NCBI GenBank assembly: GCA_016706365.1
Contig: JADJJU010000001.1
Span: 397,001 to 461,000, forward strand
Length of the DNA: 64,000 nt
Direction: 5' to 3'
Source: Saprospiraceae bacterium
GTDB taxonomy: Bacteria; Bacteroidota; Bacteroidia; Chitinophagales; Saprospiraceae
Positions within the stretch are counted from its first letter, which is position 1; every line of letters starts with the position of its first letter. Made by a program: the position numbers and the translations under genes. Shown here piece after piece: positions 39,051-48,012 of this stretch. The notes below the pieces were generated by a model. That model worked only from the letters and a program-made list of their open reading frames with translations, searched no databases and had not been told where the DNA came from.

Positions 39051-39083
39051 AGTCAGACAGGTGTGAACTTGTCTGACTTTTTT
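39051..39083 (+). terminator. intrinsic terminator after arsM
   Basis: A stem AGTCAGACA/TGTCTGACT with a short loop (39060-39069) followed by T6. Confidence 0.85.
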
Positions 39084-39108
39084 AATTTTAACCCAATTTA
39101 TCATTTGA

Positions 39109-39744
39109 ATGAACCCTTACCCCGCACTCAACAAAACCATCGAATATTTTCGAAATCACATCGCATTTATTCCTCAGGAACGAAAATCCGTTTTAGAGAA
39201 ATTAGCCATCGGAATAAAATCTTTGCTCCTGTATTCTGAGCAAGCCGATCTCATATTCATTTGTACCCACAATAGCAGACGCAGTCACTTTGGACAAGTA
39301 TGGGCACACTTTGCTGCAGCTTGTAATGGCTTGGCAGACAAAATAAATACTTTTTCAGGTGGCACTGAAGCCACTGCATTTCATCCCAATGCCATCGCTT
39401 CCCTGGCAGGTGCCGGATTTCAAATTGAAACTGAGGAAGGCAAAAATCCAATCAGCTTATTAAAATTCTCAGATGATGAGCCTGCGATCACCTGCTTTTC
39501 AAAAGTGTACAATGATCCCTCCAATCCCCAATCAGACTTCATCGCAGTCATGACCTGCTCAGATGCCGATGAAAACTGCCCTTATATACCGGGAGCCACC
39601 CAAAGATTTACAGTCACTTACGAAGACCCAAAAATCTCCGATGGCACCCCTCTCGAATCTACCACCTATGACGAACGATCCCTTCAAATCGGCACTGAAA
39701 TGTGGTATGTAATGGATGTTCTGAACTCAAATCGAAACCAATAA
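39109..39744 (+). CDS. arsC: LMW-phosphatase-like arsenate reductase
   Basis: Reduces As(V) to As(III) for export or methylation. The 211 residues hold the P-loop FICTHNSRRSHFGQ (CX5R: CTHNSRR). Two further cysteines lie in VMTCSDADENCPYIPG, where thioredoxin-coupled enzymes of this fold pass on the disulfide. It is longer than classical ArsC (about 130) because of an N-terminal helical extension and an insert, a form common in Bacteroidota ars clusters. Specificity for arsenate rests on context. Confidence 0.85.
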   Translation: MNPYPALNKTIEYFRNHIAFIPQERKSVLEKLAIGIKSLLLYSEQADLIFICTHNSRRSHFGQVWAHFAAACNGLADKINTFSGGTEATAFHPNAIASLAGAGFQIETEEGKNPISLLKFSDDEPAITCFSKVYNDPSNPQSDFIAVMTCSDADENCPYIPGATQRFTVTYEDPKISDGTPLESTTYDERSLQIGTEMWYVMDVLNSNRNQ

Positions 39745-39753
39745 CTCACACCC

Positions 39754-39965
39754 GGCTGATTTTGTAGGGACCAGACGCAATGCATTGCGTTTCTACATTA
39801 CAACCACGAACCTGAATATATGTGTATAGATGCCTGTAATTATTTGCTCCACTCTAAACTCATCACTCACTCCCCGGCTGCCCAGCCAGACGCTAGAAGC
39901 CAGCAGCCAGAAGCGGCTGTTCTGGCTACTCACTCATCATTCATAACTCATAATTCATAACTAAA
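39754..39965. repeat. word-like degenerate repeat with GGCTGTT, block 1
   Basis: Between arsC and acr3 the sequence is made of drifting words: CCAGACGCTAGAAGCCAGCAG, GCGGCTGTTCTGGC, CACTCATCATTCATAAC, TCATAATTCATAA. A 29-base stretch (39931-39959) recurs identically at 44260-44288. Confidence 0.65.
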
Positions 39966-39966
39966 A

Positions 39967-41010
39967 ATGTCCACCCCTCACATCGGTTTCTTCGAAAAAT
40001 ACCTCACTCTATGGGTATTGCTTTGCATCGCAGCAGGGATCCTCATCGGTGAACTTGCCGGTCCTCGGATCCGGGTGATATCTGACATGGAAATCAATCA
40101 TGTCAATATTCCGGTCGCCATACTTATCTGGATGATGATTTTTCCAATGATGGTGCAGATCGATTTCAGTTCTCTCAAAAAAGCAGGAAAAAATTTAAAA
40201 GGTCTTGGCCTGACTGTGGTTGTGAATTGGCTGATCAAACCTTTCACGATGGCATTTTTTGCATGGTTGTTCTTCTCGCAATTATATCAGGCTTTCCTGA
40301 GCCCGGAATTAGCAGATGAATATATTGCAGGGGCGATTTTGTTGGGGGCAGCTCCCTGTACCGCAATGGTATTTGTTTGGTCATACCTTTCATCCGGTGA
40401 TCCCAACTATACGCTTGTCCAGGTAGCAGTCAATGATCTGATTCTGCTTGTTCTATTTATCCCCATTGTTCAATTGCTGCTGGGAATCACAGCATTTTCG
40501 ATTCCCTATCCCGTCTTAGTAACTTCAGTTCTCGTGTTTGTAGTAGTTCCTTTAGTTGCAGGCTTCCTGGTCAACAAATGGCTGATATCCTCAAAAGGAG
40601 AAATATGGTTCAAAACTAAATTTCTTCCTATTCTTAAGCCTATTTCCATTACAGCCTTACTAAGCACACTTGTTTTACTCTTTGCTTTTCAGGGCTCCAA
40701 AATTTTGGAAAACCCATTCTATATCTTACTGATTGCTATCCCTTTGGCCATCCAAACCTACTTTATCTTTTTTGTTAGCTGGGCCGCTGGAAAATGGCTA
40801 AAACTTCCATACACAATTTGTGCCCCCGCAGCAATGATAGGAGCCAGCAACTTCTTCGAGCTATCTGTTGCAGTAGCGATTGCACTATTCGGACTGGAAT
40901 CCGGAGCTTCTCTTGTGACAGTAGTGGGAGTCCTCATTGAAGTCCCTATCATGCTTTCCCTTGTCCGTATCGCCAATCGATGGAAGTATCCTGAGAAAGT
41001 ACGAGCTTGA
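39967..41010 (+). CDS. acr3: Acr3-type arsenite efflux permease
   Basis: Inner-membrane As(III) exporter with ten TM helices, 347 residues. The ACR3 signature is visible in LLGAAPCTAMVFVWSYL, with the essential Cys, followed by DPNYTLVQVAVNDL and, in the later half, ICAPAAMIGASNFFELSVAVA. Together with arsC and arsM it gives reduction, methylation and export. The start at ATG 39967 immediately follows the repeat block. Confidence 0.96.
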   Translation: MSTPHIGFFEKYLTLWVLLCIAAGILIGELAGPRIRVISDMEINHVNIPVAILIWMMIFPMMVQIDFSSLKKAGKNLKGLGLTVVVNWLIKPFTMAFFAWLFFSQLYQAFLSPELADEYIAGAILLGAAPCTAMVFVWSYLSSGDPNYTLVQVAVNDLILLVLFIPIVQLLLGITAFSIPYPVLVTSVLVFVVVPLVAGFLVNKWLISSKGEIWFKTKFLPILKPISITALLSTLVLLFAFQGSKILENPFYILLIAIPLAIQTYFIFFVSWAAGKWLKLPYTICAPAAMIGASNFFELSVAVAIALFGLESGASLVTVVGVLIEVPIMLSLVRIANRWKYPEKVRA

Positions 41011-41587
41011 TGAGTGGCAATATGTATCGAGTTTCCCGTGGCAGGGTCGTAATGAGAATTGGAGTTGCGCGCCCAGGGCGCGTTAGTGTGTAGCTCCTCG
41101 CCCGGTGTGCTGCCTGTGGCCTGCGGCCCCTCGGGATGTGGTTCACTTCGTTCACGGGATGTGTAACAGCCATTGATCGTCTTTGACGATCAAATTAAGA
41201 AGGCAACAAAACACACTTTCGTCATTTAGGCTGTTCGCCAAAAGCCAAAGGCCAAAAGCCAAAAGCCGGCTGTTTCTCACACTCACCACCCACAATTCAT
41301 CCCGTGAGCTGAGCGAACCACATCCCGCAGCCGCTGCAAAGCATGCGGCTGCACACACGGAGCGAACGCAGTGAAGCTCCACACACGATCTCTACTCCTA
41401 TCACGCAGGCGCAGCCTACCTCAACCCGGCTGTTGAGCTAGAGGCAAGGAGCCAGTAGCTAGAAGCGGCTGTTTCTCGTAGCTCAAATCTCGTGTCTCAA
41501 AGCTTCTTCCCGGCTGTTTTCTCGCAGCTCAAAGCTCGAAGCTCGGGGCTTATTCTTACATTTACAACTCAATCCGAATTCACAATC
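41011..41587. repeat. GC-richer repeat region with GGCTGTT words and an inverted pair
   Basis: No gene in 577 bases. It holds an inverted repeat (41132-41158 with 41301-41327; 27 bases, about four mismatches, core CGGGATGTGGTTC), drifting words AAAGCCAAAAGCC (41236-41267) and AGCTCAAAGCTCGAAGCTC (41525-41545), and five GGCTGTT copies (41229, 41268, 41428, 41467, 41512). ORFs on both strands here have repeat composition. Confidence 0.65.
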
Positions 41588-43030
41588 ATGAAGCAAATAG
41601 ATAATTATATCAATGGATCATATATCCCTCCAGTCTCAGGAAATTACCTCGAAAACTTCGAGCCCGCTACTGGAAAACCATACAGCCAGGTTGCTGACTC
41701 AGGACCCAATGATGTGGAGCAGGCTTATCAGGCAGCTTCCGTGGCATTCCCTTCCTGGAGCAAAACATCTTTGGAAGAACGGTTCCTTATCATGAATCGC
41801 ATCGCTGAAGGAATCGAACGCCGAATGGAATTGCTCGCTGTGGCTGAATCCATAGATAATGGTAAACCCGTTTCACTTGCCCGCAGGATGGATATTCCGC
41901 GCGCTGCCGCCAATTTCCGGTTTTTCGCGACTGCAGCTATGCAGTTTGCCAGTGAATCTCACGAAATGCCCGGCACAGCTATCAATTATACACTGCGTCA
42001 ACCGATCGGAGTAGTCGGATGCATTTCCCCATGGAATCTTCCTCTTTATTTATTCACCTGGAAAATCGCCCCCGCCATTGCCACCGGCAATACCGTTATT
42101 GCCAAGCCTTCCGAAATGACCCCCATGACTGCCTATTTATTGGGTGAGATTTGCACAGAAGCCGGATTACCGGCCGGAGTCCTCAATATTGTCCAGGGAT
42201 TGGGACCATCTGCCGGTCAGGCTATCGTTAGTCATCCCGGAATCAAAGCTATATCCTTCACTGGAGGAACCTCAACAGGAGCACATATCGCTGCCACAGC
42301 AGCTCCGGTTTTCAAAAAACTATCCCTTGAATTAGGCGGCAAAAATGCCTTCATAGTCTTTGAAGACTCCGATTTTGACAGAGTTGTAAGCGAGGCCGTT
42401 CGCGCTTCCTTCAGCAATCAGGGGCAGATTTGTCTTTGTGGCTCCCGCATCATTGTTCAGGAATCCATTTTTGAAAAATTCACTGCCGCTTTTGTGGAGA
42501 AGGTCCAACAACTCCGCATCGGTGATCCTCAGGATGAAAACACACAGATTGGAGCACTCGTCTCAGAAGCCCATTTCCACAAAGTCAGCAGCTATATTGC
42601 TTTGGCGCAGTCCGAAGGAGGCAAGATTCTCACTGGAGGTAACTCCGTTAAGTTATCCGGCCGTTGCACTGATGGTTGGTTCCTTGAACCCACGGTCATC
42701 ACTGGCCTCTCACAAAACTGTCGTACCAATCAGGAAGAGATCTTCGGCCCGGTTGTCACGATTCAATCCTTCAAAGACGAGGCGGAGGCACTTGTCCTCA
42801 CAAATGACACCCGTTATGGACTTGCCACTTCCCTTTGGACCCGCGATCTCAGCCGCACCCATCGCATGAGCGCAGCTATTCAAAGTGGTATTATCTGGGT
42901 CAATTGCTGGTTGCTCCGCGATCTCCGCACCCCGTTTGGAGGCGTCAAAGACTCCGGCGTAGGACGCGAAGGAGGCTGGGAAGCTATGCGCTTTTTCACT
43001 GAAGCAAAGAATGTCTGTATTGCTTATTGA
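41588..43030 (+). CDS. NAD(P)-dependent aldehyde dehydrogenase, 2-aminomuconate-semialdehyde type
   Basis: Start at ATG 41588 (MKQIDNYINGSYIPP); the longer frame runs into the repeat. 480 residues with ALDH landmarks: SPWNLPLYLF, the Lys of AKPSEMTP, the base Glu in LELGGKNA and the nucleophile Cys in GQICLCGSR. The tail IWVNCWLLRDLRTPFGGVKDSG resembles ALDH8-type enzymes, which oxidise 2-aminomuconate or 2-hydroxymuconate semialdehyde. No kynurenine or catechol genes lie near, so the substrate is uncertain. Codons are visibly richer in C and G at third positions than in flanking genes. Confidence 0.88.
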   Translation: MKQIDNYINGSYIPPVSGNYLENFEPATGKPYSQVADSGPNDVEQAYQAASVAFPSWSKTSLEERFLIMNRIAEGIERRMELLAVAESIDNGKPVSLARRMDIPRAAANFRFFATAAMQFASESHEMPGTAINYTLRQPIGVVGCISPWNLPLYLFTWKIAPAIATGNTVIAKPSEMTPMTAYLLGEICTEAGLPAGVLNIVQGLGPSAGQAIVSHPGIKAISFTGGTSTGAHIAATAAPVFKKLSLELGGKNAFIVFEDSDFDRVVSEAVRASFSNQGQICLCGSRIIVQESIFEKFTAAFVEKVQQLRIGDPQDENTQIGALVSEAHFHKVSSYIALAQSEGGKILTGGNSVKLSGRCTDGWFLEPTVITGLSQNCRTNQEEIFGPVVTIQSFKDEAEALVLTNDTRYGLATSLWTRDLSRTHRMSAAIQSGIIWVNCWLLRDLRTPFGGVKDSGVGREGGWEAMRFFTEAKNVCIAY

Positions 43031-43623
43031 TTCTTTCAAAAATGATTTCCATGGGCGTGACCGATATCCATTAAAACTCATTTCAGACTTAGATGTCCAA
43101 AATTAAATCCCAAAACTTTTCACAATCCCTGAACGGATATCGGTCGCTCCCTTACATGGTTCACTTCGTTCCGTCCCTTCACATGTTGCGGGACCTGTCG
43201 CTACGCTCCAGCATTCCAGGCAGCTCACGCAATCGCAACTTCTCATTGGATCTTTCACAAATTATAAGCTTAATCTCTCAGTCAAAAATGATACACTTAT
43301 ATAATCCCCGTGAGCAAACCACGTAAAGGGTAAAATATGAATACCCGGGATAAACCTCTGGTACAAAAGACCAAAACAAGATCCGGTAAACTTCTGACTT
43401 GGACTCACAAACAATTAGCTATCAATTGCTCAAATTCCTAATATTTCTAAAAAGAGTTGACACACCCTTTTGTAAGTAACTTGTTTTCAATAATTTACAC
43501 CCATTTATCCCGCAGCAATATTGTTTTTTATTTTTCTCTGTCATGAAATTGTCATAAGCGATAAATCAAAATCCGTAGGATCAATGCCTGCGTTAGTAAT
43601 GGCAAATCAAAAAATTCAATATT
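43031..43623. other. 593-base gap with an inverted repeat, no gene
   Basis: GGGCGTGACCGATATCC (43053-43069) faces GGATATCGGTCGCTCCC (43135-43151), 15 of 17 matching in inversion, across 65 bases. Next comes a GC-rich stretch (43145-43240) repeating TTCACTTCGTTC and CGCTACGCTCC words. The remaining 300 bases before the fasciclin gene look like plain AT-rich spacer, in which no promoter box was recognised. Confidence 0.5.
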
Positions 43624-44169
43624 ATGAAAACCAGTTTATTTATGGCAATCGCCATCCTTTTCAGCACTATGACACTTTCTGCTCAAACAGTAATGGTAGG
43701 CGGAGAAAAAATGTATGCAAACAAAGACATCATTGACAATGCTGTCAATTCTAAAGATCACACAACATTAGTTGCAGCTGTAAAAGCAGCGGGATTGGTA
43801 GAGACATTAAAAGGTAAAGGCCCTTTCACCGTATTCGCACCGAATGATGCAGCTTTCGCAAAACTTCCGGAAGGAACAGTAGGAACACTTGTAAAACCTG
43901 AAAACAAAGGAACACTTACATCAATCCTTACTTACCATGTGGTTGCCGGAAAATACGATTATGACACTATCGCTAAAGCTATCAAAGATGGTAAAGGTAA
44001 AGCTGTGTTAACTACTGTGAACGGTGGAAAACTAACAGCCTCAATGAACGGACCAAGAAATGTAGTACTTACTGATGCAAAAGGAAACACTTCCAATATC
44101 AGCACTTATGACGTAATGCAGAGCAATGGAGTAATCCATGTGATTGATTCAGTTGTTATGCCGAAGTAA
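43624..44169 (+). CDS. exported fasciclin (FAS1) domain protein
   Basis: Signal peptide (KTSLFMAIAILFSTMTLSAQ) and one FAS1 domain: HTTLVAAVKAAGL, the H1 motif GPFTVFAPNDAAF, the YH motif in LTYHVVAGKY and the closing GVIHVIDSVVMP. 181 residues, normal for stand-alone bacterial FAS1 proteins, which mediate adhesion or matrix contacts. No sorting domain, so it is probably periplasmic or released. Codon choice is notably regular (GAA, AAA, GGA), suggesting high expression. Confidence 0.93.
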   Translation: MKTSLFMAIAILFSTMTLSAQTVMVGGEKMYANKDIIDNAVNSKDHTTLVAAVKAAGLVETLKGKGPFTVFAPNDAAFAKLPEGTVGTLVKPENKGTLTSILTYHVVAGKYDYDTIAKAIKDGKGKAVLTTVNGGKLTASMNGPRNVVLTDAKGNTSNISTYDVMQSNGVIHVIDSVVMPK

Positions 44170-44193
44170 TCTGGGGTTGTACTTCGGTGTCGG

Positions 44194-44227
44194 GCCGGTT
44201 GGTGCATTGCATCTTCCGGCTTTTTTT
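44194..44227 (+). terminator. intrinsic terminator after the fasciclin gene
   Basis: GCCGG (44194) pairs with CCGGC (44216) ahead of a T7 run. A second hairpin (CCGAAGTA/TACTTCGG, 44161-44187) overlaps the stop codon. Confidence 0.75.
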
Positions 44228-44340
44228 ATTGAGTTTAGTGGTTTAGTAGTTTAGTTGTTCACTCATCATTCATAACTCATAATTCATAGTTGGCTGTTCA
44301 TCTCATCTCTTATATTTTATATCTCATATCTAAAAATCTG
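44228..44340. repeat. word-like degenerate repeat, block 3
   Basis: Words GTTTAGTGGTTTAGTAGTTTAG, then CACTCATCATTCATAAC (29 bases identical to 39931-39959), a GGCTGTT at 44292, then TCATCTCATCTCTTATA. Confidence 0.6.
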
Positions 44341-44392
44341 ATCCGCTCATTAAACTCAAAACTGCATCTGTTTTTACACTTTCGCTTCTTGT

Positions 44393-44400
44393 AATTTTGT
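44393..44400 (+). promoter_or_regulatory. Bacteroidota -7 box (TAATTTTG)
   Basis: TAnnTTTG match 33 bases before the ATG of the GNAT-DinB gene. Confidence 0.4.
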
Positions 44401-44432
44401 GCCTATATTTATCCTGTAAATAAATACCATTC

Positions 44433-45383
44433 ATGCACACTTCCATTAGCATCGGGCCTTTTGAAAATAAGTACGGATCTCATTTTGAAAGGTTAAACCG
44501 GATTTGGCTGGAAGGATACGGACTCTTTGAAGATATTGATGCCATTGTGCTTTCAGATCCTGAAAAACACATTCTTGAACCAGGAGGAGAAATTATTTTT
44601 GCATTTGTTGGTGATAAAGTTGCCGGAACAGTCGCCCTGGTTCCAATGCAAAATGGAGAATGGGAGCTCACCAAACTCTCAGTAGATCCTGCATTTCATG
44701 GAATGGGTATAGGAAAAGCTATTATGCTGCATATGCATCAATTAGCTAAGGAAAAAGGGTTGGAAAAAATCATACTCTACTCCCAAACAACTTTGAAGGC
44801 CGCAATCAATCTTTATAGAAAACTGGGATACTATGAAGTTCCTGTTGATCAATTGAAATATGCGCGTTGTGATATCAAAATGGAAATTCCACTCAGCAAT
44901 ACATTTTCAAAAGACATGCTGGAAGTCTGGAAGAAAAGATTTTCAGAAGGCCCTGATTTATTGGAAAACACCTTGTCAAAAATTCCAAAGGAAATCTACA
45001 ACTGGCAGGGCCCTGACGGAAAATGGACCATACAACAAAACCTCATTCACCTCGCCGACTCGGAAGCCAACTCGTATATCCGCTTGAGAAGGGGATTAGC
45101 AGAATCGGGTAAAGCGGTGCTCGGATACGATCAGGACGCCTGGGCTTCCAGTTTGTTTTATGAGAAACAATCAGCCGAGGACGCCATCCAATTATTTCGG
45201 CTTTTGAGGAAAATGAGTTCAGCCTTGATTGAAAATATCCCTGAGGAATGTTGGACACAAAACAGCATTATGCATTCAGAAAATGGCCAGATGAGCCTCT
45301 ATGATTGGCTCAGAACTTATGCACATCACAATCATGCCGGTCAGATCATCAGGGTGTACAATCTGTGGTCTTCTCTGCAATGA
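44433..45383 (+). CDS. GNAT acetyltransferase fused to a DinB-like domain
   Basis: Two domains in 316 residues. The first 155 form a GNAT acetyltransferase with the acetyl-CoA loop VDPAFHGMGIGKAIM (R/Q-x-x-G-x-G/A pattern relaxed) and the closing LYRKLGYYEV. From about 165 a DinB_2 four-helix bundle follows, with metal-site histidines in NLIHLADSEANSY and YAHHNHAGQI. DinB-fold enzymes often act in thiol transfer or detoxification. The single chain could acetylate and further process one substrate, but no substrate is evident. Confidence 0.85.
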   Translation: MHTSISIGPFENKYGSHFERLNRIWLEGYGLFEDIDAIVLSDPEKHILEPGGEIIFAFVGDKVAGTVALVPMQNGEWELTKLSVDPAFHGMGIGKAIMLHMHQLAKEKGLEKIILYSQTTLKAAINLYRKLGYYEVPVDQLKYARCDIKMEIPLSNTFSKDMLEVWKKRFSEGPDLLENTLSKIPKEIYNWQGPDGKWTIQQNLIHLADSEANSYIRLRRGLAESGKAVLGYDQDAWASSLFYEKQSAEDAIQLFRLLRKMSSALIENIPEECWTQNSIMHSENGQMSLYDWLRTYAHHNHAGQIIRVYNLWSSLQ

Positions 45384-45725
45384 TAATAACTGTAAGCTTC
45401 ACCCTCACACCCTTTACCCACACCTACCTAAAACGGCTTTTAAATTGGCAGCTCAATCGTAATTCGCTAATTTGCTAAATCGATAAATCGCCAATTTCTT
45501 ACACACTCTCACCCTTGCCTCACACTTCGCTTAAACAATTCACCGCTTCATCGGCTGTTAAATTGGCTGTTCAATGACTATTCAATCGTAATTTGTAAAT
45601 CGTAATTCGTAAATTTCTTCCGCACACTCACACACTTTCCGCTCACTTCGCTTAAACGCTTAACCGATTCATCGCTTTAACGGCTTTTAATTCGACAATT
45701 TCTTCACCTAAAACTTTAAAAAAGT
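45384..45725. repeat. word-like degenerate repeat with GGCTGTT, block 4
   Basis: The 342-base gap is made of words such as AATCGTAATTCGCTAATTTG, CGATAAATCGCC, CTTCGCTTAAACGCTTAACC and CACACTCACACACTTTC; GGCTGTT occurs at 45553 and 45565, and the related CGGCTTTTAA at 45434 and 45680. No coding signal. Confidence 0.6.
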
Positions 45726-46790
45726 ATGTTCACACTTGACGCCTTCCAAATCACAAAAGTCCCTGAATCAAGACTAAAGCCTGGAATGTTGGATCAACCT
45801 GTATTTGGTCAATTACCAACCGACCATATGTTCATGGCAAGTTATAGGAATGGCCAGTGGGAACAAGGAGAAATACTTCCTTTTCAACCTATTCAGTTAA
45901 GTCCTTTTACCTCTTGTTTGCATTATGCGCAGACTGTGTTCGAGGGAATGAAAGCATTCAGAATGAATGATGGCAATGTGAATATCTTCAGGCTGGACAG
46001 ACATCATACCAGATTAGAATTATCATTGAATAGAATGGCTATGCCTTCATTGCCTCAGGAACTTTTCCGGGAAGGCATTCTTCAATTACTGGATCTGGAC
46101 AGAAATTGGGTTCCTGATACAGAAGATGCTGCTTTATATGTGCGACCTTTTGTGTTTGCATCAGAGGCACAGGTTGGGGCTAAACCCGCGAACGAATTTT
46201 TATACATGGTCGTTTGTTTTCCGGTAGTTCCGCTTTTTCAAAAAGCGATCCGCGTTAAAGTTGAGACCCACTACAGAAGAGCTGCTCCTGGTGGTACCGG
46301 TGCGGCAAAATGTGGCGGCAACTATGCAGGTTCATTTTATCCGACCAAACTGGCACTCGAACAAGGATTTCAGCAGGTTATCTGGACGGATGGCAGCCCT
46401 GAGTTTCATGTGGAAGAATCAGGAACTATGAATCTGATGTTTGTAATGGATGGAAAACTGGTCACTCCGCCATTGTCCGATACTATTCTGGATGGAATCA
46501 CTAGAGATTCACTACTGCATATCGCCAGAGCTGAGGGTATTCCGGTTGAAGAGCGTCAGATCACAACGGCAGAGCTATTTGAAGCGTTCGAAAAAGGAAT
46601 TTTAGAGGAAGCATTCGGTGCGGGAACTGCAGCAGTTGTAGCTCCGATTAGTGAAATTGTTTGGGATGAACGTAGCATTAATTTACCTTCCGTCACAGCA
46701 AACAGCATTCAGATGCAACTGAAAAAAAGCCTGGAAAATATTCGTCGCGGGTACATTGAGGATCCATTTGGTTGGAATAATATTGTTTGA
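45726..46790 (+). CDS. ilvE: branched-chain amino acid aminotransferase
   Basis: PLP-dependent transamination of Val, Leu and Ile with 2-oxoglutarate. Fold-type IV, 354 residues, the length of the long BCAT form. Landmarks: HYAQTVFEGMKAFR, the phosphate-binding PGGTGAAKCGGNYAGS with the Schiff-base Lys, and TPPLSDTILDGITRDSLL. Preceded by a repeat block and followed by a DinB-family gene after 15 bases. Confidence 0.95.
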   Translation: MFTLDAFQITKVPESRLKPGMLDQPVFGQLPTDHMFMASYRNGQWEQGEILPFQPIQLSPFTSCLHYAQTVFEGMKAFRMNDGNVNIFRLDRHHTRLELSLNRMAMPSLPQELFREGILQLLDLDRNWVPDTEDAALYVRPFVFASEAQVGAKPANEFLYMVVCFPVVPLFQKAIRVKVETHYRRAAPGGTGAAKCGGNYAGSFYPTKLALEQGFQQVIWTDGSPEFHVEESGTMNLMFVMDGKLVTPPLSDTILDGITRDSLLHIARAEGIPVEERQITTAELFEAFEKGILEEAFGAGTAAVVAPISEIVWDERSINLPSVTANSIQMQLKKSLENIRRGYIEDPFGWNNIV

Positions 46791-46805
46791 TCAAAATAAA
46801 AATAA

Positions 46806-47369
46806 ATGGAAACTCTCTCATCCAATTACCTTGAAAGCATCCGAAAGCAATTTCAATACTATAAAAAGCTGGCTGATCAATCCATTCATCGCCTGAATGA
46901 AGAACAACTGAGTTGGCAATTCAATCCGGAAAGCAACTCTATCGCAATCATTATGCGGCATATTGCAGGGAATTTGCATTCGCGATTTACGGATTTTCTT
47001 ACAAGCGATGGAGAAAAACCATGGCGCAACAGAGATCAGGAATTCGAAGCAACTTTACTTACTTATGAGGAATTGCTGGATTATTGGGAGCATGGATGGA
47101 TACGACTTTTTGAAGCGATTGACATATGTAAATCTGAGGATCTGGAACGACTGGTTTATATTCGCAATGAAGGACATACTATAATGGAAGCCTTCAATCG
47201 CCAATTGGCACATTATCCTTACCACATAGGACAGATTGTGTATATCGCAAGAATGATTCTGGGAGAGTCCTGGCAAAGTCTCTCCATTCCCAAAAATCAA
47301 TCAACATCCTATAACCAGGAAAAATTTGATCAGGAAAAAGGAAGGAGACATTTTACGGATGGAGTGTAA
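46806..47369 (+). CDS. DUF1572 (DinB-superfamily) protein
   Basis: A 187-residue four-helix bundle. The three DinB histidine positions are visible in IMRHIAGNLHSRF and QLAHYPYHIGQIVY, arranged to bind a divalent metal. DUF1572 proteins are common in Bacillota and Bacteroidota and of unknown activity, perhaps thiol-dependent transferases. Likely cotranscribed with ilvE by distance only. Confidence 0.87.
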   Translation: METLSSNYLESIRKQFQYYKKLADQSIHRLNEEQLSWQFNPESNSIAIIMRHIAGNLHSRFTDFLTSDGEKPWRNRDQEFEATLLTYEELLDYWEHGWIRLFEAIDICKSEDLERLVYIRNEGHTIMEAFNRQLAHYPYHIGQIVYIARMILGESWQSLSIPKNQSTSYNQEKFDQEKGRRHFTDGV

Positions 47370-47385
47370 ATTAAATAGGTAACCT

Positions 47386-48012
47386 TCAAGCCAAATACTC
47401 CCTCACCTTCCCCGAAATAAAAGCTTTCACACTCTCCCAGCTTTGGCCTTTCAAACTGATAGGATCTTCACTTTCATCTGCATCGACAAAGTATGTGAGA
47501 GCCTGAGGCACTGAGATAAATAGATTTTGTGTGAAATATTTTTCCTTGTGAAAATTTACAAAATCTGCTACAGTAAAATGATGCAATAATTCAGCCACAT
47601 CCCAAAAATCTTTTTTCTTTCCTCTACCTAAAATTGCCTGGACTTTCATCGCGATAATGTCCTCTGTGGAGAAAAAGCGAAGCTTATCAATAATGTTTAT
47701 TTCTCGAATAAAAGGGTGAGGGTGTTTAATGATGTCCACTTTTATATCATCAATGTAACAAAACAGGCCAAAAGCTTGTCCTTTATCTTCCAGTATAAAA
47801 GCAGATTTAAATTTTACTTTAAATGAGTTGATAAGAATATCTCTGTTAAAAGAAATATTTGAAAATAGGTCCAAATCTTCTGATATTCTATGCCCGTATA
47901 ATAATGAGAGAGCAGTTCCTCCTACTAGAGAGAAATCTTGCATTTCAGGCATTTCCATAATTTGATTTAATATGGAAAAAGTGTTGGGTTCGACTGTCTC
48001 AAGGTGTAGCAT
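47386..48012 (-). CDS. AbiEii-family nucleotidyltransferase toxin
   Basis: A 208-residue nucleotidyltransferase of the AbiEii/AbiGii family: GGTALSLLYGHRISEDLDLF carries the GG...GS/DxD-type catalytic centre (DLDLF), and VDIIKHPHP supplies the third acidic position. Relatives block growth by adding nucleotides to tRNA or by other NTP transfer. Its ATG lies inside the end of the upstream gene (46-base overlap), the arrangement of a toxin coupled to its antitoxin. Confidence 0.88.
   Translation of the reverse strand: MLHLETVEPNTFSILNQIMEMPEMQDFSLVGGTALSLLYGHRISEDLDLFSNISFNRDILINSFKVKFKSAFILEDKGQAFGLFCYIDDIKVDIIKHPHPFIREINIIDKLRFFSTEDIIAMKVQAILGRGKKKDFWDVAELLHHFTVADFVNFHKEKYFTQNLFISVPQALTYFVDADESEDPISLKGQSWESVKAFISGKVREYLA

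Noticed and set aside
41183..41374. ORFs on both strands in the repeat region before the aldehyde dehydrogenase
   Set aside because: Built of AAAGCC and TTCACTTCG words; no conserved protein pattern.
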